From positions 594,264-658,263 of the forward strand of contig NZ_FNBN01000002.1 of NCBI RefSeq assembly GCF_900102545.1: DNA of 64,000 nt, given 5' to 3'. The notes under the pieces are model-generated. The model searched no databases and was not told where the DNA came from. It saw nothing but the letters and a program-made list of their open reading frames with translations. This document shows positions 27,615 to 36,674 of this stretch, in pieces. Position 1 is the stretch's first letter. Every line of letters starts with the position of its first letter. A program made the position numbers and the translations under genes. Source of the stretch: Chitinophaga filiformis. GTDB lineage: Bacteria > Bacteroidota > Bacteroidia > Chitinophagales > Chitinophagaceae.

Positions 27615-30440
27615 ATGAAAATTTATCCCAAAGTACTGCTCAGGGTACCCCAACTGAAATTAAACGCTTCATTATATACTGAATGGGAAAAGCTGAAAGC
27701 CTCGATCGCTATCTCTTCGACAGATTTTTACAAGCAAATTAAAGACGTTACTGCAGAAGAACTGGACAAGCTGCCAAGGGCAGTGTACCATACGATATGG
27801 AAGTATTTTAACCGTTCGCAGTATAGGGCCACACCCTATGGGAGTTTTGCCGGATGTGGCGTGGTGGAGATGGACACCAGTACCGAGGATAATGAGATTG
27901 TAGTTAAAGATTCCAAGATACTCCACAAGTTTCCCTGCTGGACATTGACAGATAAACTGGCTTTACAAATAACAGTAGTTACTGCCGATACGCTTGTTTG
28001 CAACAATTCCAGCTGTTACAGCGTAGGCAATCAGATTCGTTTTGTGGCGAGAGAGGAAGACAGTTTTATTTTGGCCGAAACCGACGGGCTTGAATTGTTT
28101 CTTCAGGTTTTAGATAGCTGTAAGGTACCGGTGGCAGCCTCGGTATTACTTGCTACTATTGAAGGATGCAGCATTGCTGTTATACAGGAGATGGTAGATC
28201 TGCAGCTGCTGCTTACTTCAAATGCACCTAACATTATTGGGCAGGACTATTTTGAGCGCCTGGGCTATGTGGCCACTACTGATGATCCTTTATATATACT
28301 TGCAGAGCGTAAGGTTTTGGAAGCAAAGTTGACCAGCAAAACCTTTCAGGATCTACCTGAGCTGATCAGCCTAATGCATCATTTTGTACCCGATCCTGCT
28401 TTTGATGATCTTGAACGGTTTAAAGCAGCCTTCAGCAGGAAGTTTGAGCAACGCGTAGTACCACTAATGGTAGCGCTCGACCCGGAACTGGGCGTTGGCT
28501 ATGCCAATCTTGACCTGGCCCTTGGTTTGGAAGCTCCTATTGCAGCGCCGCCCCGCATTGAAGGCGTAAATGACAAAAGGGTAATGGTAGATCTGCTGTT
28601 TAAATCTTTGATCGACTCCGGCTGTAAGGTAATACAGCTGGAGCATTTGAATATGCAGCCCGGGAAAGTAAATAAGGTTATACCAGGGTCATTAGGTGTG
28701 CTTGGCGCTGTGGTAGATGATTTGCTGATCATAGAACAAATTGGAGGACCGACAGCTAACCGCCTCTTGGGGCGGTTTTCGCTGATTGGTAAAGATATAG
28801 AGCAGATGTGTACTGCTATTGCGGCTGAGGAACTAGCTGCTAATCCTGGTGTTTTATTTTTTGACATTGGCTATACGGATGAAGTTTCGGTAGACAATGT
28901 AAACCGTAGAAAACAGATCTACCCGTACCAACTATCGTTGTTGAATTACGATGATTCTCATGGCGCGCTTTATTTGGCGGATATAGATGTTTCTGTTATT
29001 GGAGACCAGGTTATTTTATATGACCGCAATAGGGGTAAACGTATTGTACCCCGATTGAGTTCCGGATATAATTACAAGCGCTCGAACCTGGCAGTGTATC
29101 GCTTTTTAAACGACCTGCAGCATGATGGCTTAAAGACCAACTTTAGCCTTAAACTAACTGACTATTTTCCCGATGAAAATTTTTATCCCAGGCTGCAGTA
29201 CAAAAACATCGTTTTATCGCCCGCGCAATGGCGTATCTCTACCGCTGCGTTGCAACGCCAGGCAGCTGGAACAATAGACATTCATATCCTGGCTGATTAT
29301 CTGAAAAGCATGGGCCTTGAAAAATATGCTGTTACTCGTACAGAAGACCGTACCATGGTGTTTGATTTAGACAACCAGGCAGATTTGAATGAGCTGCTGC
29401 ATGTAATGAGCAAGTTTGACTCTTTTATATTGGAAGAAGGGTTTATTGCTAATTGCCCGCTGGTGCGAGATAAGCAGGGCAATGGCTATGCACATCAGTT
29501 TGTGCTAAGCCTAGTTAATGAGCAGAAACAATATGATCCGATAGAATTGAGAGACTATATGCCAGCCCATACCGAGGGTTTTAAGAAGATTTTCCTACCC
29601 TGCGACGAATGGCTGTATTTTGAAATTTACACGCATCCCTTAAGGATTGACCCTCTGCTTGATGGCCCTATTCGCTTTCTTTTGAAGGAAGAAAGAGAGA
29701 AGATTGAGTCCTGGTTCTTTGTACGCTACGACGAAAATGGAACACATTTACGGTTAAGGCTTCGGCTTAAAAAGCCATCAGATCATTTGCATATGATTCA
29801 GCAGTTGAATGCTGTTTTACGCAGCGAGATGATAAGCGGTATAGTTTCGGATGTAAAGGTATGCAGCTATAAAAGGGAGGCCGAAAGGTATGGCGAAGAC
29901 TTGATGGCATCAATAGAAAAACACTTTTGCTTAGACAGTTTATATGTATTGGAAGTGCTGGCCAGCGGGGCCACTGAAGAAGAGAAATACAGGCTTTGCA
30001 CCGATATGCTAATGGCGATCCTAGATGCGCTGGGAGATTTAACTGGCGAGGGTATGATGTATGTTGACAAGGTTTGCCAGGCTTTCTCTGAAGAATACCA
30101 GACTACCGGTGACGGATTTAAGGCCTTAAATAGACATTTTCAGCGTATGCTGAAAAGCCCCTTGCCTATTGATGATGATACGCTGTCAGCTTCGTTTGAA
30201 ACCTGCAAATCTTCTGCAAAGGAATTGCAAAGTAATTGCCCGGATGATAGGAAAGTAAAGTTAATGGCTGACCTGATCCATATGCATGCAAACAGGATGT
30301 TTCCTAGTCATCAACGCAGCCATGAAATGATGGTCTATTATTTTTGCCAGAAAATGTTGTTACGGCAAAAGGCTTTTGAGAAGCACGCTGAAGATTCAGG
30401 TAATAAAAAGAACCTCCTTTTGCAGAGAAAAACTGGGTAG
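27615..30440 (+). CDS. lanB: Lanthipeptide dehydratase LanB (full length)
   Basis: This 941-residue protein covers both LanB halves. The N-terminal glutamylation domain has the hallmark RATPYGSFAGCG (residues 71-82) and continues to about residue 640. The C-terminal SpaB_C elimination domain runs from WLYFEIYTHPLR (near 665) through WFFVRYDENGTHLRLRLR to the end. LanB enzymes use glutamyl-tRNA to activate Ser and Thr of a precursor peptide and then eliminate glutamate to leave dehydroamino acids. No LanC cyclase gene is in the window. The next lanthipeptide-type gene is the lyase-kinase at 31474, beyond one opposite-strand gene. A possible precursor is the 40-residue peptide at 43336-43458. 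The enzyme class is very clear. Confidence 0.92.
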   Translation: MKIYPKVLLRVPQLKLNASLYTEWEKLKASIAISSTDFYKQIKDVTAEELDKLPRAVYHTIWKYFNRSQYRATPYGSFAGCGVVEMDTSTEDNEIVVKDSKILHKFPCWTLTDKLALQITVVTADTLVCNNSSCYSVGNQIRFVAREEDSFILAETDGLELFLQVLDSCKVPVAASVLLATIEGCSIAVIQEMVDLQLLLTSNAPNIIGQDYFERLGYVATTDDPLYILAERKVLEAKLTSKTFQDLPELISLMHHFVPDPAFDDLERFKAAFSRKFEQRVVPLMVALDPELGVGYANLDLALGLEAPIAAPPRIEGVNDKRVMVDLLFKSLIDSGCKVIQLEHLNMQPGKVNKVIPGSLGVLGAVVDDLLIIEQIGGPTANRLLGRFSLIGKDIEQMCTAIAAEELAANPGVLFFDIGYTDEVSVDNVNRRKQIYPYQLSLLNYDDSHGALYLADIDVSVIGDQVILYDRNRGKRIVPRLSSGYNYKRSNLAVYRFLNDLQHDGLKTNFSLKLTDYFPDENFYPRLQYKNIVLSPAQWRISTAALQRQAAGTIDIHILADYLKSMGLEKYAVTRTEDRTMVFDLDNQADLNELLHVMSKFDSFILEEGFIANCPLVRDKQGNGYAHQFVLSLVNEQKQYDPIELRDYMPAHTEGFKKIFLPCDEWLYFEIYTHPLRIDPLLDGPIRFLLKEEREKIESWFFVRYDENGTHLRLRLRLKKPSDHLHMIQQLNAVLRSEMISGIVSDVKVCSYKREAERYGEDLMASIEKHFCLDSLYVLEVLASGATEEEKYRLCTDMLMAILDALGDLTGEGMMYVDKVCQAFSEEYQTTGDGFKALNRHFQRMLKSPLPIDDDTLSASFETCKSSAKELQSNCPDDRKVKLMADLIHMHANRMFPSHQRSHEMMVYYFCQKMLLRQKAFEKHAEDSGNKKNLLLQRKTG

Positions 30441-30523
30441 ATGATTCCCTTAAAAATTATAGGCTCAAAACTCCAATCCATCTCTAGGACCCAGGAGGTT
30501 CGTTCCAATAGCGGTTTAACTTT

Positions 30524-31159
30524 TTACAGTGAGGTTTTTATTAAAATCATTGTAGATAGATGTTTGCCCGACCCGATCGTATAAACAACTCTTTCTCCTA
30601 GCATCCAGACGTTTCCATCCTTATCCTTAAATTTTGGCGTGCCACCTCTGTGGTGGGCATTTCCCGGAGTGCCATTCTCCAGCCACATGTTATAATATTC
30701 TCGACTCCCATTTCTTTGTCTTTCAGCATGGCAATCCGTTTCCCATACGCCTTGCGTTGCAGTTTGATAAGTTAGATTATCAGCATGGGCCCAGCCTTGT
30801 TCGCCTTGAACATTCCATGAGAATTGGGGATCCTTTGTTTTTATCCATATGTCTTCTGGTGCCTTTATACAGAATGTAGCAGGTCGTCCATCTTGCAGCA
30901 AACATGGAGCATAGTCAACATAAGCCGTATCTCCAGGCTTCATCAGACTCAATTTGCTTATGCTGGCATTTGCGCCATTGGATAAGAAGGAAGCAATGCT
31001 GTCCGGCCACATACTGGTTTCTGTGCTGGGAGCGTCAGCGATTGCTAAGGAGTCAACAGCTTTAGCGCTTTCTTGATGTTGATGTTTTTTTGACAGATTT
31101 GCGCAAGCTACCTGCAGAACGAGGGCAGTGCATAAGAATACTGAGATTTTTGGATTCAT
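30524..31159 (-). CDS. Putative exported lipoprotein of unknown function
   Basis: This is a 211-residue protein with a lipobox-like signal (MNPKISVFLCTALVLQVAC), then an acidic Ser/Ala linker (KAVDSLAIADAPSTETS) and a globular C-terminal part with CIKAPEDIWIKTKD and GNVWMLGERVVYTIGSGKH. I do not recognise the family. It lies between LanB and the lyase-kinase but on the opposite strand, so it is not part of their transcripts. The mature part has Cys residues in CLLQ, FCIK and DCHAE that could be oxidised. Bases 31160-31473 upstream hold the divergent promoter region and no gene. Confidence 0.6.
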   Translation of the reverse strand: MNPKISVFLCTALVLQVACANLSKKHQHQESAKAVDSLAIADAPSTETSMWPDSIASFLSNGANASISKLSLMKPGDTAYVDYAPCLLQDGRPATFCIKAPEDIWIKTKDPQFSWNVQGEQGWAHADNLTYQTATQGVWETDCHAERQRNGSREYYNMWLENGTPGNAHHRGGTPKFKDKDGNVWMLGERVVYTIGSGKHLSTMILIKTSL

Positions 31160-31473
31160 GATGGACTGTGATTTAGTTTAATACTGAATATAATCATAAA
31201 AACTATGACAACAGAAATCAGAACGAAACAATGGGCTATTTAGGTAAACTTACCTAAGGCAATGTAGTGCATGCCCAGTCTTTAGGGATTGATTTGGCCA
31301 TTTTCAGTCCACTAAGAAAGTACAGATTACACATTATCACTAAAAATGAGCGGATTCTGGAATTTGTCCACTTTAGAATAATTCCTTGATTTAGTTTTGA
31401 GTCAACGAAAGGAAGTAAAAGGCAGTTGGGTATAAATAGTTCTACGCTTATCACTCATCTCAAATTTTTTTTT

Positions 31474-32820
31474 ATGGTTGACCCAGATTATAAAACTGTT
31501 AACCGAGGGATTCCACAGATCGATTATAGTAACATTCTGAAGTATCACGGTTGCAATTACCAAATTAAAGACAGCTTTTACAGCGTAGGTACTGGTGGGG
31601 TTGGCGTCTATACGATTTATCTATCAACCCGAATTTTGTCTGCTGGTTTATTACTAGATAGGGTTTTGCCGGTTCTATGCCGCTATAAAATAAGTTTTGA
31701 TGTATTGCGAAATAACCAAATGCTCAGCGTTTTTAACGGCTATGCAAGAGGTCTTGAAAGTGTTGGCAAGTTTGTTACCGTTTACTGTTACAGTTATGCT
31801 CAAGCTGTTGCTATTTTGAAAGATTTAGAGCGAGTCGTTACGGGTATTAATGGGCCAGAGGTGCCCGGAATGCTAAGGGTGGGACACTTGAGTTATGTAA
31901 GTGAGCAGTTCTTCAAGGGCGTTACAGGTGATAGAAAGTCTGCTGATATTCCAAAAATTGCTGAAAAAGAAAAGTGTCCACGTTTGCTGGGCGGTTATTA
32001 TGTGCCAGTTAAACTTATGCGGCGCCTGCCTAAGGGAGATACTTACTGGGGGATTAACATTCGGAATCTCTGTTTTTCTCCATGCCTGATTAAGCAAGGG
32101 CGACGGCATACCTTTGATGACCATTATGGCAGGGATATGTTTGATCGATTGGATTGGCAATACCGTGTGCTTAAAGAACTTGCACCTTTGAAAATATCCA
32201 GCCAGGTGCTGGATCTCATATACAAAAAAGAATGTGCTTACCTGGTACTGAGTTATCTGGAAGGAAGCAGTATGCGAATGAAAGTTGCTGAGCTGAAAGG
32301 TGAAACTTGCTGGAAGGATCTGCCAAAAAGTCAAAGATTGAAATTACTCTGTCTATTTCTTGAAACACTAAAAACGGTCGGCCAACTACATGCTGCCGGG
32401 TTTCTACACCGGGACCTTAACGTTGACAACATCCTTATCGCACCTAACAATAAGGTATTGCTCATAGACCTGGAGCTGGCCTATACCCAAAGACTAAAAC
32501 AGAAGGGGCCACCCTTCGGCCAAGGGATTGCAGGCTATGTTTCGCCGCAGCAGCGTAGGTATGAAATTCCTGATGATAAAGACGATGTATATTCCTTAGC
32601 GGCGGTGCTAGTTTTTATAATAACAGGTAGGCATCCGATTGAAACGATAGTGGAAGATGGTGGCAAGACAACTGAAATATTGCATCAGGTTACAGGGAGT
32701 CAAAGTCTAGCTGAGATAATGATCCAAGCTTTGGCGCCTTCCGTTGCAGAAAGAATTTCGCTTCAGCTACTGTCTGCATTGGTGGAGGATGAAATAGCCC
32801 ATTACCATACTTATTGTTAA
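31474..32820 (+). CDS. Stand-alone LanKC-type lyase-kinase without cyclase domain
   Basis: This is a 448-residue protein whose first part (YKISFDVLRNNQML, then ESVGKFVTVYCYS and LRVGHLSY) matches the N-terminal lyase region of class III/IV lanthipeptide synthetases. A protein-kinase domain follows with an ATP-binding Lys in CLIKQGRRH (near residue 204), the catalytic loop LHRDLNVDNIL (near 311) and DLELAY (near 331), where class III kinases have D-h-E. The usual C-terminal LanC-like cyclase is absent, since the protein ends about 50 residues after the kinase. The frame is open to a TTG at 31426, but the ATG at 31474 fits better. Such an enzyme could phosphorylate and eliminate Ser/Thr in a peptide in parallel with LanB. 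A TAGTTTTG box at 31392-31399 may be its -7 element. Confidence 0.75.
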   Translation: MVDPDYKTVNRGIPQIDYSNILKYHGCNYQIKDSFYSVGTGGVGVYTIYLSTRILSAGLLLDRVLPVLCRYKISFDVLRNNQMLSVFNGYARGLESVGKFVTVYCYSYAQAVAILKDLERVVTGINGPEVPGMLRVGHLSYVSEQFFKGVTGDRKSADIPKIAEKEKCPRLLGGYYVPVKLMRRLPKGDTYWGINIRNLCFSPCLIKQGRRHTFDDHYGRDMFDRLDWQYRVLKELAPLKISSQVLDLIYKKECAYLVLSYLEGSSMRMKVAELKGETCWKDLPKSQRLKLLCLFLETLKTVGQLHAAGFLHRDLNVDNILIAPNNKVLLIDLELAYTQRLKQKGPPFGQGIAGYVSPQQRRYEIPDDKDDVYSLAAVLVFIITGRHPIETIVEDGGKTTEILHQVTGSQSLAEIMIQALAPSVAERISLQLLSALVEDEIAHYHTYC

Positions 32821-32837
32821 CTTTTAACAGCTTTTTT

Positions 32838-33296
32838 ATGAAATGGAAAGAAACGCTCGTGGACCTGATTGCCTATTGTTATGTAGCACTTTTTGTCTAT
32901 GCTGCCATTAGCAAACTGCTGGACTACGAAAAATTTGTAAAGTCTATTAACCTCCAACCTTTTGATGACCGCTGGACGCCGCTGCTGGTATGGGGACTAC
33001 CGACCATTGAACTGGCAGCTGCTGGCTTGCTCATGTTCAGCGCGACACGGGTTTACGGCTTTCTATTGTCGCTGGTATTGATGGTAAGCTTTACTATTTA
33101 TATCAAACTGGTGCTAAGCAACTATTATGGGTCTGTTCCTTGTGCTTGCGGTGGTATAATCCGAAAAATGGACTGGCAGGAACACTTATGGTTTAACCTA
33201 TATTTTGTTTTTATCGGATTGGCTGGGCTAATCCTAATGTGGTCCAATAGAAAGTCTTCCCGGGAAACTAAAGACCTGATTAACGCAGTAGGCTAA
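32838..33296 (+). CDS. MauE/DoxX-family redox-associated membrane protein
   Basis: This is a 152-residue protein with four hydrophobic segments and the motif NYYGSVPCACGGIIRKMDW, where C-A-C is the conserved MauE cysteine pair. The KLLDYEKFVKSI loop after the first helix is also typical. MauE-like proteins pass electrons across the inner membrane to periplasmic thiol proteins. The frame is open from an earlier TTG, but the ATG at 32838 gives the right N-terminus. It lies between the lyase-kinase and a Cys-containing exported peptide and near a TlpA thioredoxin gene, so it may support disulfide chemistry on the exported peptides. Confidence 0.8.
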   Translation: MKWKETLVDLIAYCYVALFVYAAISKLLDYEKFVKSINLQPFDDRWTPLLVWGLPTIELAAAGLLMFSATRVYGFLLSLVLMVSFTIYIKLVLSNYYGSVPCACGGIIRKMDWQEHLWFNLYFVFIGLAGLILMWSNRKSSRETKDLINAVG

Positions 33297-33388
33297 CCCC
33301 TTAAAATATTCACGTGGATACAGGTTTACGGTGGCTCCTGTTTCCTTAAAGGCCGCCCTATTTTTAAATCCTTAAAAAAACGAAGTTT

Positions 33389-33628
33389 ATGAAAAAGATC
33401 AAGCTCGCTTTAATTGCGCTATTTTCTGTAATAGGTGTAGGTTCAATAGCTGCTACATCTCATGCACCTGGAGATTATTATGCAACTCCGACAGGAGGTA
33501 CTCCACTTGGCATTAAAGGGGAGGATTTCACTTGTGGTGATAACCCAGATGAAACCTGTGCATATCTGGAAAATCAAAGTGGACCCAGGACTCGGGTTAC
33601 TGGAGGTTATGTGGATTTGATTCCATAA
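33389..33628 (+). CDS. DUF6520-family exported peptide
   Basis: This is a 79-residue protein with a signal peptide (MKKIKLALIALFSVIGVGS) and a short mature part with two Cys (DFTCGDNPDETCAYLENQ). This layout matches DUF6520-type peptides of Bacteroidota, which have no known function. It follows the MauE-like gene after 92 bases and ends just before a strong hairpin. The Cys pair and the MauE/TlpA neighbours suggest redox processing in the periplasm. It is one of two such peptides in this region. Confidence 0.7.
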   Translation: MKKIKLALIALFSVIGVGSIAATSHAPGDYYATPTGGTPLGIKGEDFTCGDNPDETCAYLENQSGPRTRVTGGYVDLIP

Positions 33629-33633
33629 TTAGT

Positions 33634-33663
33634 GCAAGGAGAGCAACCAGTTGCTCTCCTTGC
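33634..33663. terminator. Long perfect hairpin after the DUF6520 peptide gene
   Basis: GCAAGGAGAGCAA and TTGCTCTCCTTGC form a 13-base perfect stem with a 4-base loop, five bases after the stop. The downstream T run is weak, but its length and position support termination or mRNA protection. Confidence 0.75.
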
Positions 33664-33734
33664 TGTTCAATGTTCAAAAATAGACTTGTTGTTGAAACCA
33701 GCTATTAAGGTTTTTTTTGTCTAGCCCAAGGCCA

Positions 33735-35246
33735 TTAAATCCTGACTTTTATTAGGTTTTCAAGGTATGCAATCAGTTCTTGTTCAGACCATCTCTTAAT
33801 GCCGTTGTTGATATTAACATTCTTCATATTTTTATCTATGATAATAAATGTAGGAAAACTCTGAATGTTGTATTTCTTGATCAGATCATGATGTAAACCT
33901 TTTCCTTGAGTATACAGGTTGATCCCTTCTGGATCGGTATATTGGCTTTTTCCAACACTTTCTATCCAAGTCTTCCTATTAACATCCACAGAAATCGAGA
34001 TGAAGGCAATATAAGGGTTGCCTTTGAAGTGTTGCTCTACTTTTGACAACACATACTTATAGTGTGCCGTACAGCCAAGACAGCCTGTAAACCAAAAATC
34101 AAGAAATACTACCTTCCCTTTAAAATCGCTTAGTTTACTTAGTTTTCCCTGGGCGTTTTCCAGGGAAAAATCATATGCAGGCTTACCTATCGTCAAATTG
34201 CTGTTAAGGTCAGATAGCAGGGATAAATAATCCGGATTCTGGATGACTTGCATTGCTTTCGCTGTAAAAGCTGTATCCAGTTTATTTAGTCCTCTATTAA
34301 GCATATACTCCGTCAATAGTTTGTCTCGAAGAGCTGGGCGAAAGGTATTCGCATATTTGACAATGTCATACTGATTTTTAGGGAAATCATTTCCATACCT
34401 GATCCCAAACTTCCATTGCAGTAGTTTTATAAGTGAGTAGTCAGGGCAGTACGTTTGAATGTTTCCAGGAAGGTCAGGAACTGTTAACAGCGCAATGTTG
34501 TTATTGTATAGCTCCTGTAACAATGGAGTTATGGAAGAGCTGTCTAAACGCAGGATAGTTTTCTCGGTAGTAACCAACGTCCATAGTCTTTTTTTATATT
34601 CCTGGGTAATTGTATTTGCCTTGAAAATGTCTTTATCTTCTTGGCTTAGCTTCGGATATCTTTTCTGAACCAGTGCCAATTTCAAGTTTAGTAATGAATC
34701 CAAGGGAAGATTGAGGTAGTTGGAAAACTCGGCAACAACTGGAATTTTGCTGTATTTCGATTCTGCCTTAGAAGTGTGCTGCGAACGATAAAACCGTTTC
34801 GTAAAATCCGACTCCATTTGTTCGAGCTCGTAAGCTAAGTTCATTTTGTCAGAGCCAATTCCTGTAAATCGGATTTTTCCGTTGCTCACGATTAGGTTAA
34901 CGTGATCTCCAGGGCTAATGGGAAAATAGGCCAGGTAATCTGTTTCCTTTCCATTAAAAGTTTTCAAAGCAAAATAGGCTGTTCTGGAGAAATCACTGAT
35001 TTTTAGAGTACCTGGTTTTGAATAGTCAAATCTTTTAGACGCTAAGATGGAAAGTGATGGACTGGTGGACAGGTATTCTTTCCAAAGGTCAATTTGCAAG
35101 CTATCATAGCCTGAATTCTTCTGTACGATCACCTGTATACTTGCTACCTGATTTCCTCTTGTTTTCAATATGGAGGTTTGTGCATGCGTTTGAATGCTGG
35201 ACTGTAGTAGCGCCAGCATGATTGTCATTATAATTTTATGATTCAT
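33735..35246 (-). CDS. TlpA-family thioredoxin-domain exported protein
   Basis: This is a 503-residue protein with a signal peptide (ending THAQ, near residue 22), a long N-terminal domain of the kind seen in Bacteroidota TlpA/DUF4369-type proteins, and a C-terminal thioredoxin domain with the active site FTGCLGCTAHY (near residue 390). The cis-Pro is in the IQSFPTFIIID segment. It is the last gene of the sigma-FecR-SusC-SusD run and is convergent with the DUF6520 peptide gene. It probably reduces or shuffles disulfides of a periplasmic client. The C-x-x-C pair and fold are clear; the client is unknown. Confidence 0.85.
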   Translation of the reverse strand: MNHKIIMTIMLALLQSSIQTHAQTSILKTRGNQVASIQVIVQKNSGYDSLQIDLWKEYLSTSPSLSILASKRFDYSKPGTLKISDFSRTAYFALKTFNGKETDYLAYFPISPGDHVNLIVSNGKIRFTGIGSDKMNLAYELEQMESDFTKRFYRSQHTSKAESKYSKIPVVAEFSNYLNLPLDSLLNLKLALVQKRYPKLSQEDKDIFKANTITQEYKKRLWTLVTTEKTILRLDSSSITPLLQELYNNNIALLTVPDLPGNIQTYCPDYSLIKLLQWKFGIRYGNDFPKNQYDIVKYANTFRPALRDKLLTEYMLNRGLNKLDTAFTAKAMQVIQNPDYLSLLSDLNSNLTIGKPAYDFSLENAQGKLSKLSDFKGKVVFLDFWFTGCLGCTAHYKYVLSKVEQHFKGNPYIAFISISVDVNRKTWIESVGKSQYTDPEGINLYTQGKGLHHDLIKKYNIQSFPTFIIIDKNMKNVNINNGIKRWSEQELIAYLENLIKVRI

Positions 35247-35275
35247 TGTTCTTATAATCGTTAGTCCTAAGTAAT

Positions 35276-36655
35276 TTACCGGTCGTTTTGCTGGAGACCT
35301 GAGATGCTGATTTCTAGTGGAGGTATAGGGAAAATGTAGCGTGGCGCGTTAGGTTCTAATTTGTATTCTGTACCATTTAACAACCTGCGTAACGTGATTT
35401 GACGATCAGGTTCTCTATTGAGTCTCCTCAGATCTAACCAGCGTAAGCCGCGAAACACCAGCTCTTTCCGCCTTTCGGTCAACACAATATCTAGTGCCTG
35501 TTTGGACGTTGCGGCGGTTTGGTTTACATAGGTACTGGTGCCATTTGTATTTTTTTTAAAACGGTAGGATAATAGAAGGTTGATATCTTGCATAGCCAAA
35601 CTAATTTCGCCCCTTCGAGCCCTGCCTTCAGCCCGGATCAGATACATTTCATCTGTAGCTAGCCCACTAAATGGCGCAGTAAATTTTGTATAGCTTCCTT
35701 TAAAGAAGTAAGTACCTGGAGTGAGCGTCCTGAAAAACGCAGCCTGTCGAAGATCATTGGATGCATAGGATTTTAGCAGGACGGTGTCTATGAGGGTATT
35801 AGCCCGGCTTATTAGGGGAAGGTTATTTGGCATTATTGTCTGAAAAATGATTTCCGGATGCTCAATGGTGCTAAAGGGAGCTGTTGAGCTAAGGGAAAGG
35901 GTATTGTAGTCTAAAAGCTTGTTATGCAGTGTTAAACAACTGTCTGCATAATTTTCTGCACTGATGTAATCACCCATGTTCAGGTAAATTCTTGCAAGCA
36001 ATGCATATACAGCAGGCTTTGCAGGTCTTGCTGTATAGGAGTCCATTACAACAGGAACCAAGTTCCTAGCATTTTTCAGATCTGCCAGGATCTGATCATA
36101 GGTCTGCTGTAATGTAGCGCGTCTGGAAATATCTTCCAGGTTGGGGCTAAGCCGTAAGGGTATTCCTAAATCCGCACCTGCCGTTTGTGAGTAGGGCTTA
36201 CCAAAGAGCTCGACCAGATTATAAAAGGCATGCGCACGAAAAAATAGTGCTGCGCCCTTGATGTTGTTCCATTCTGACTGGTTGGTTGCTGTTCTATCGA
36301 TTTTTTCAAGGCCTTCCAATACACAATTTGCATAGAAGACCTGGTTGTAGCCCCTGGTCCAGTCGTTTCCGGGATCAGCGGTGTCGTAGATTTCTCGGTT
36401 CCAGGTATATATATTCCGCGTAGATTGTGGTTGGGTCTGGAAGTAAGTATAGGGAAGATACTGATCATCACTGGAGAGCTGGCTCATAGTTGTAGTCCTG
36501 TTCATGATTTCCCTGTTGTCCAATAAGGTCCAGTAGTCGGCCAGTGTTGAAGGTGTGACCAAACTTCTATCAGGTTTTTTCTCCAAAAATTCTTTTGTGC
36601 ATGAGGCCATTGCGATTAGCAAAATAGCCAGCATGAAGTGAATAAGGTTTTTCAT
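35276..36655 (-). CDS. susD: SusD/RagB-family outer-membrane nutrient-binding lipoprotein
   Basis: This is a 459-residue protein with a lipoprotein signal (ending AMASC, Cys19) and the N-terminal EFLEKKPDRSLVTPSTLADY, typical of RagB/SusD proteins. The helical TPR-like body (GAALFFRAHAFYNLVELFG) and the C-terminal ERRKELVFRGLRWLDLRR are family hallmarks. It covers the SusC barrel on the cell surface and captures the ligand. It lies 19 bases downstream of SusC on the same transcript. The substrate cannot be read from the sequence; with a TlpA neighbour and no glycosidase, a peptide or protein ligand is more likely than a glycan. Confidence 0.92.
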   Translation of the reverse strand: MKNLIHFMLAILLIAMASCTKEFLEKKPDRSLVTPSTLADYWTLLDNREIMNRTTTMSQLSSDDQYLPYTYFQTQPQSTRNIYTWNREIYDTADPGNDWTRGYNQVFYANCVLEGLEKIDRTATNQSEWNNIKGAALFFRAHAFYNLVELFGKPYSQTAGADLGIPLRLSPNLEDISRRATLQQTYDQILADLKNARNLVPVVMDSYTARPAKPAVYALLARIYLNMGDYISAENYADSCLTLHNKLLDYNTLSLSSTAPFSTIEHPEIIFQTIMPNNLPLISRANTLIDTVLLKSYASNDLRQAAFFRTLTPGTYFFKGSYTKFTAPFSGLATDEMYLIRAEGRARRGEISLAMQDINLLLSYRFKKNTNGTSTYVNQTAATSKQALDIVLTERRKELVFRGLRWLDLRRLNREPDRQITLRRLLNGTEYKLEPNAPRYIFPIPPLEISISGLQQNDR

Positions 36656-36674
36656 CTTAATATCATAAACTGTT

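Noticed and set aside
31254..31454. A 66-codon minus-strand frame ending DWACTTLP, considered as a lanthipeptide precursor.
   Set aside because: It is mostly hydrophobic with no leader-like region and overlaps the promoter region of the lyase-kinase.
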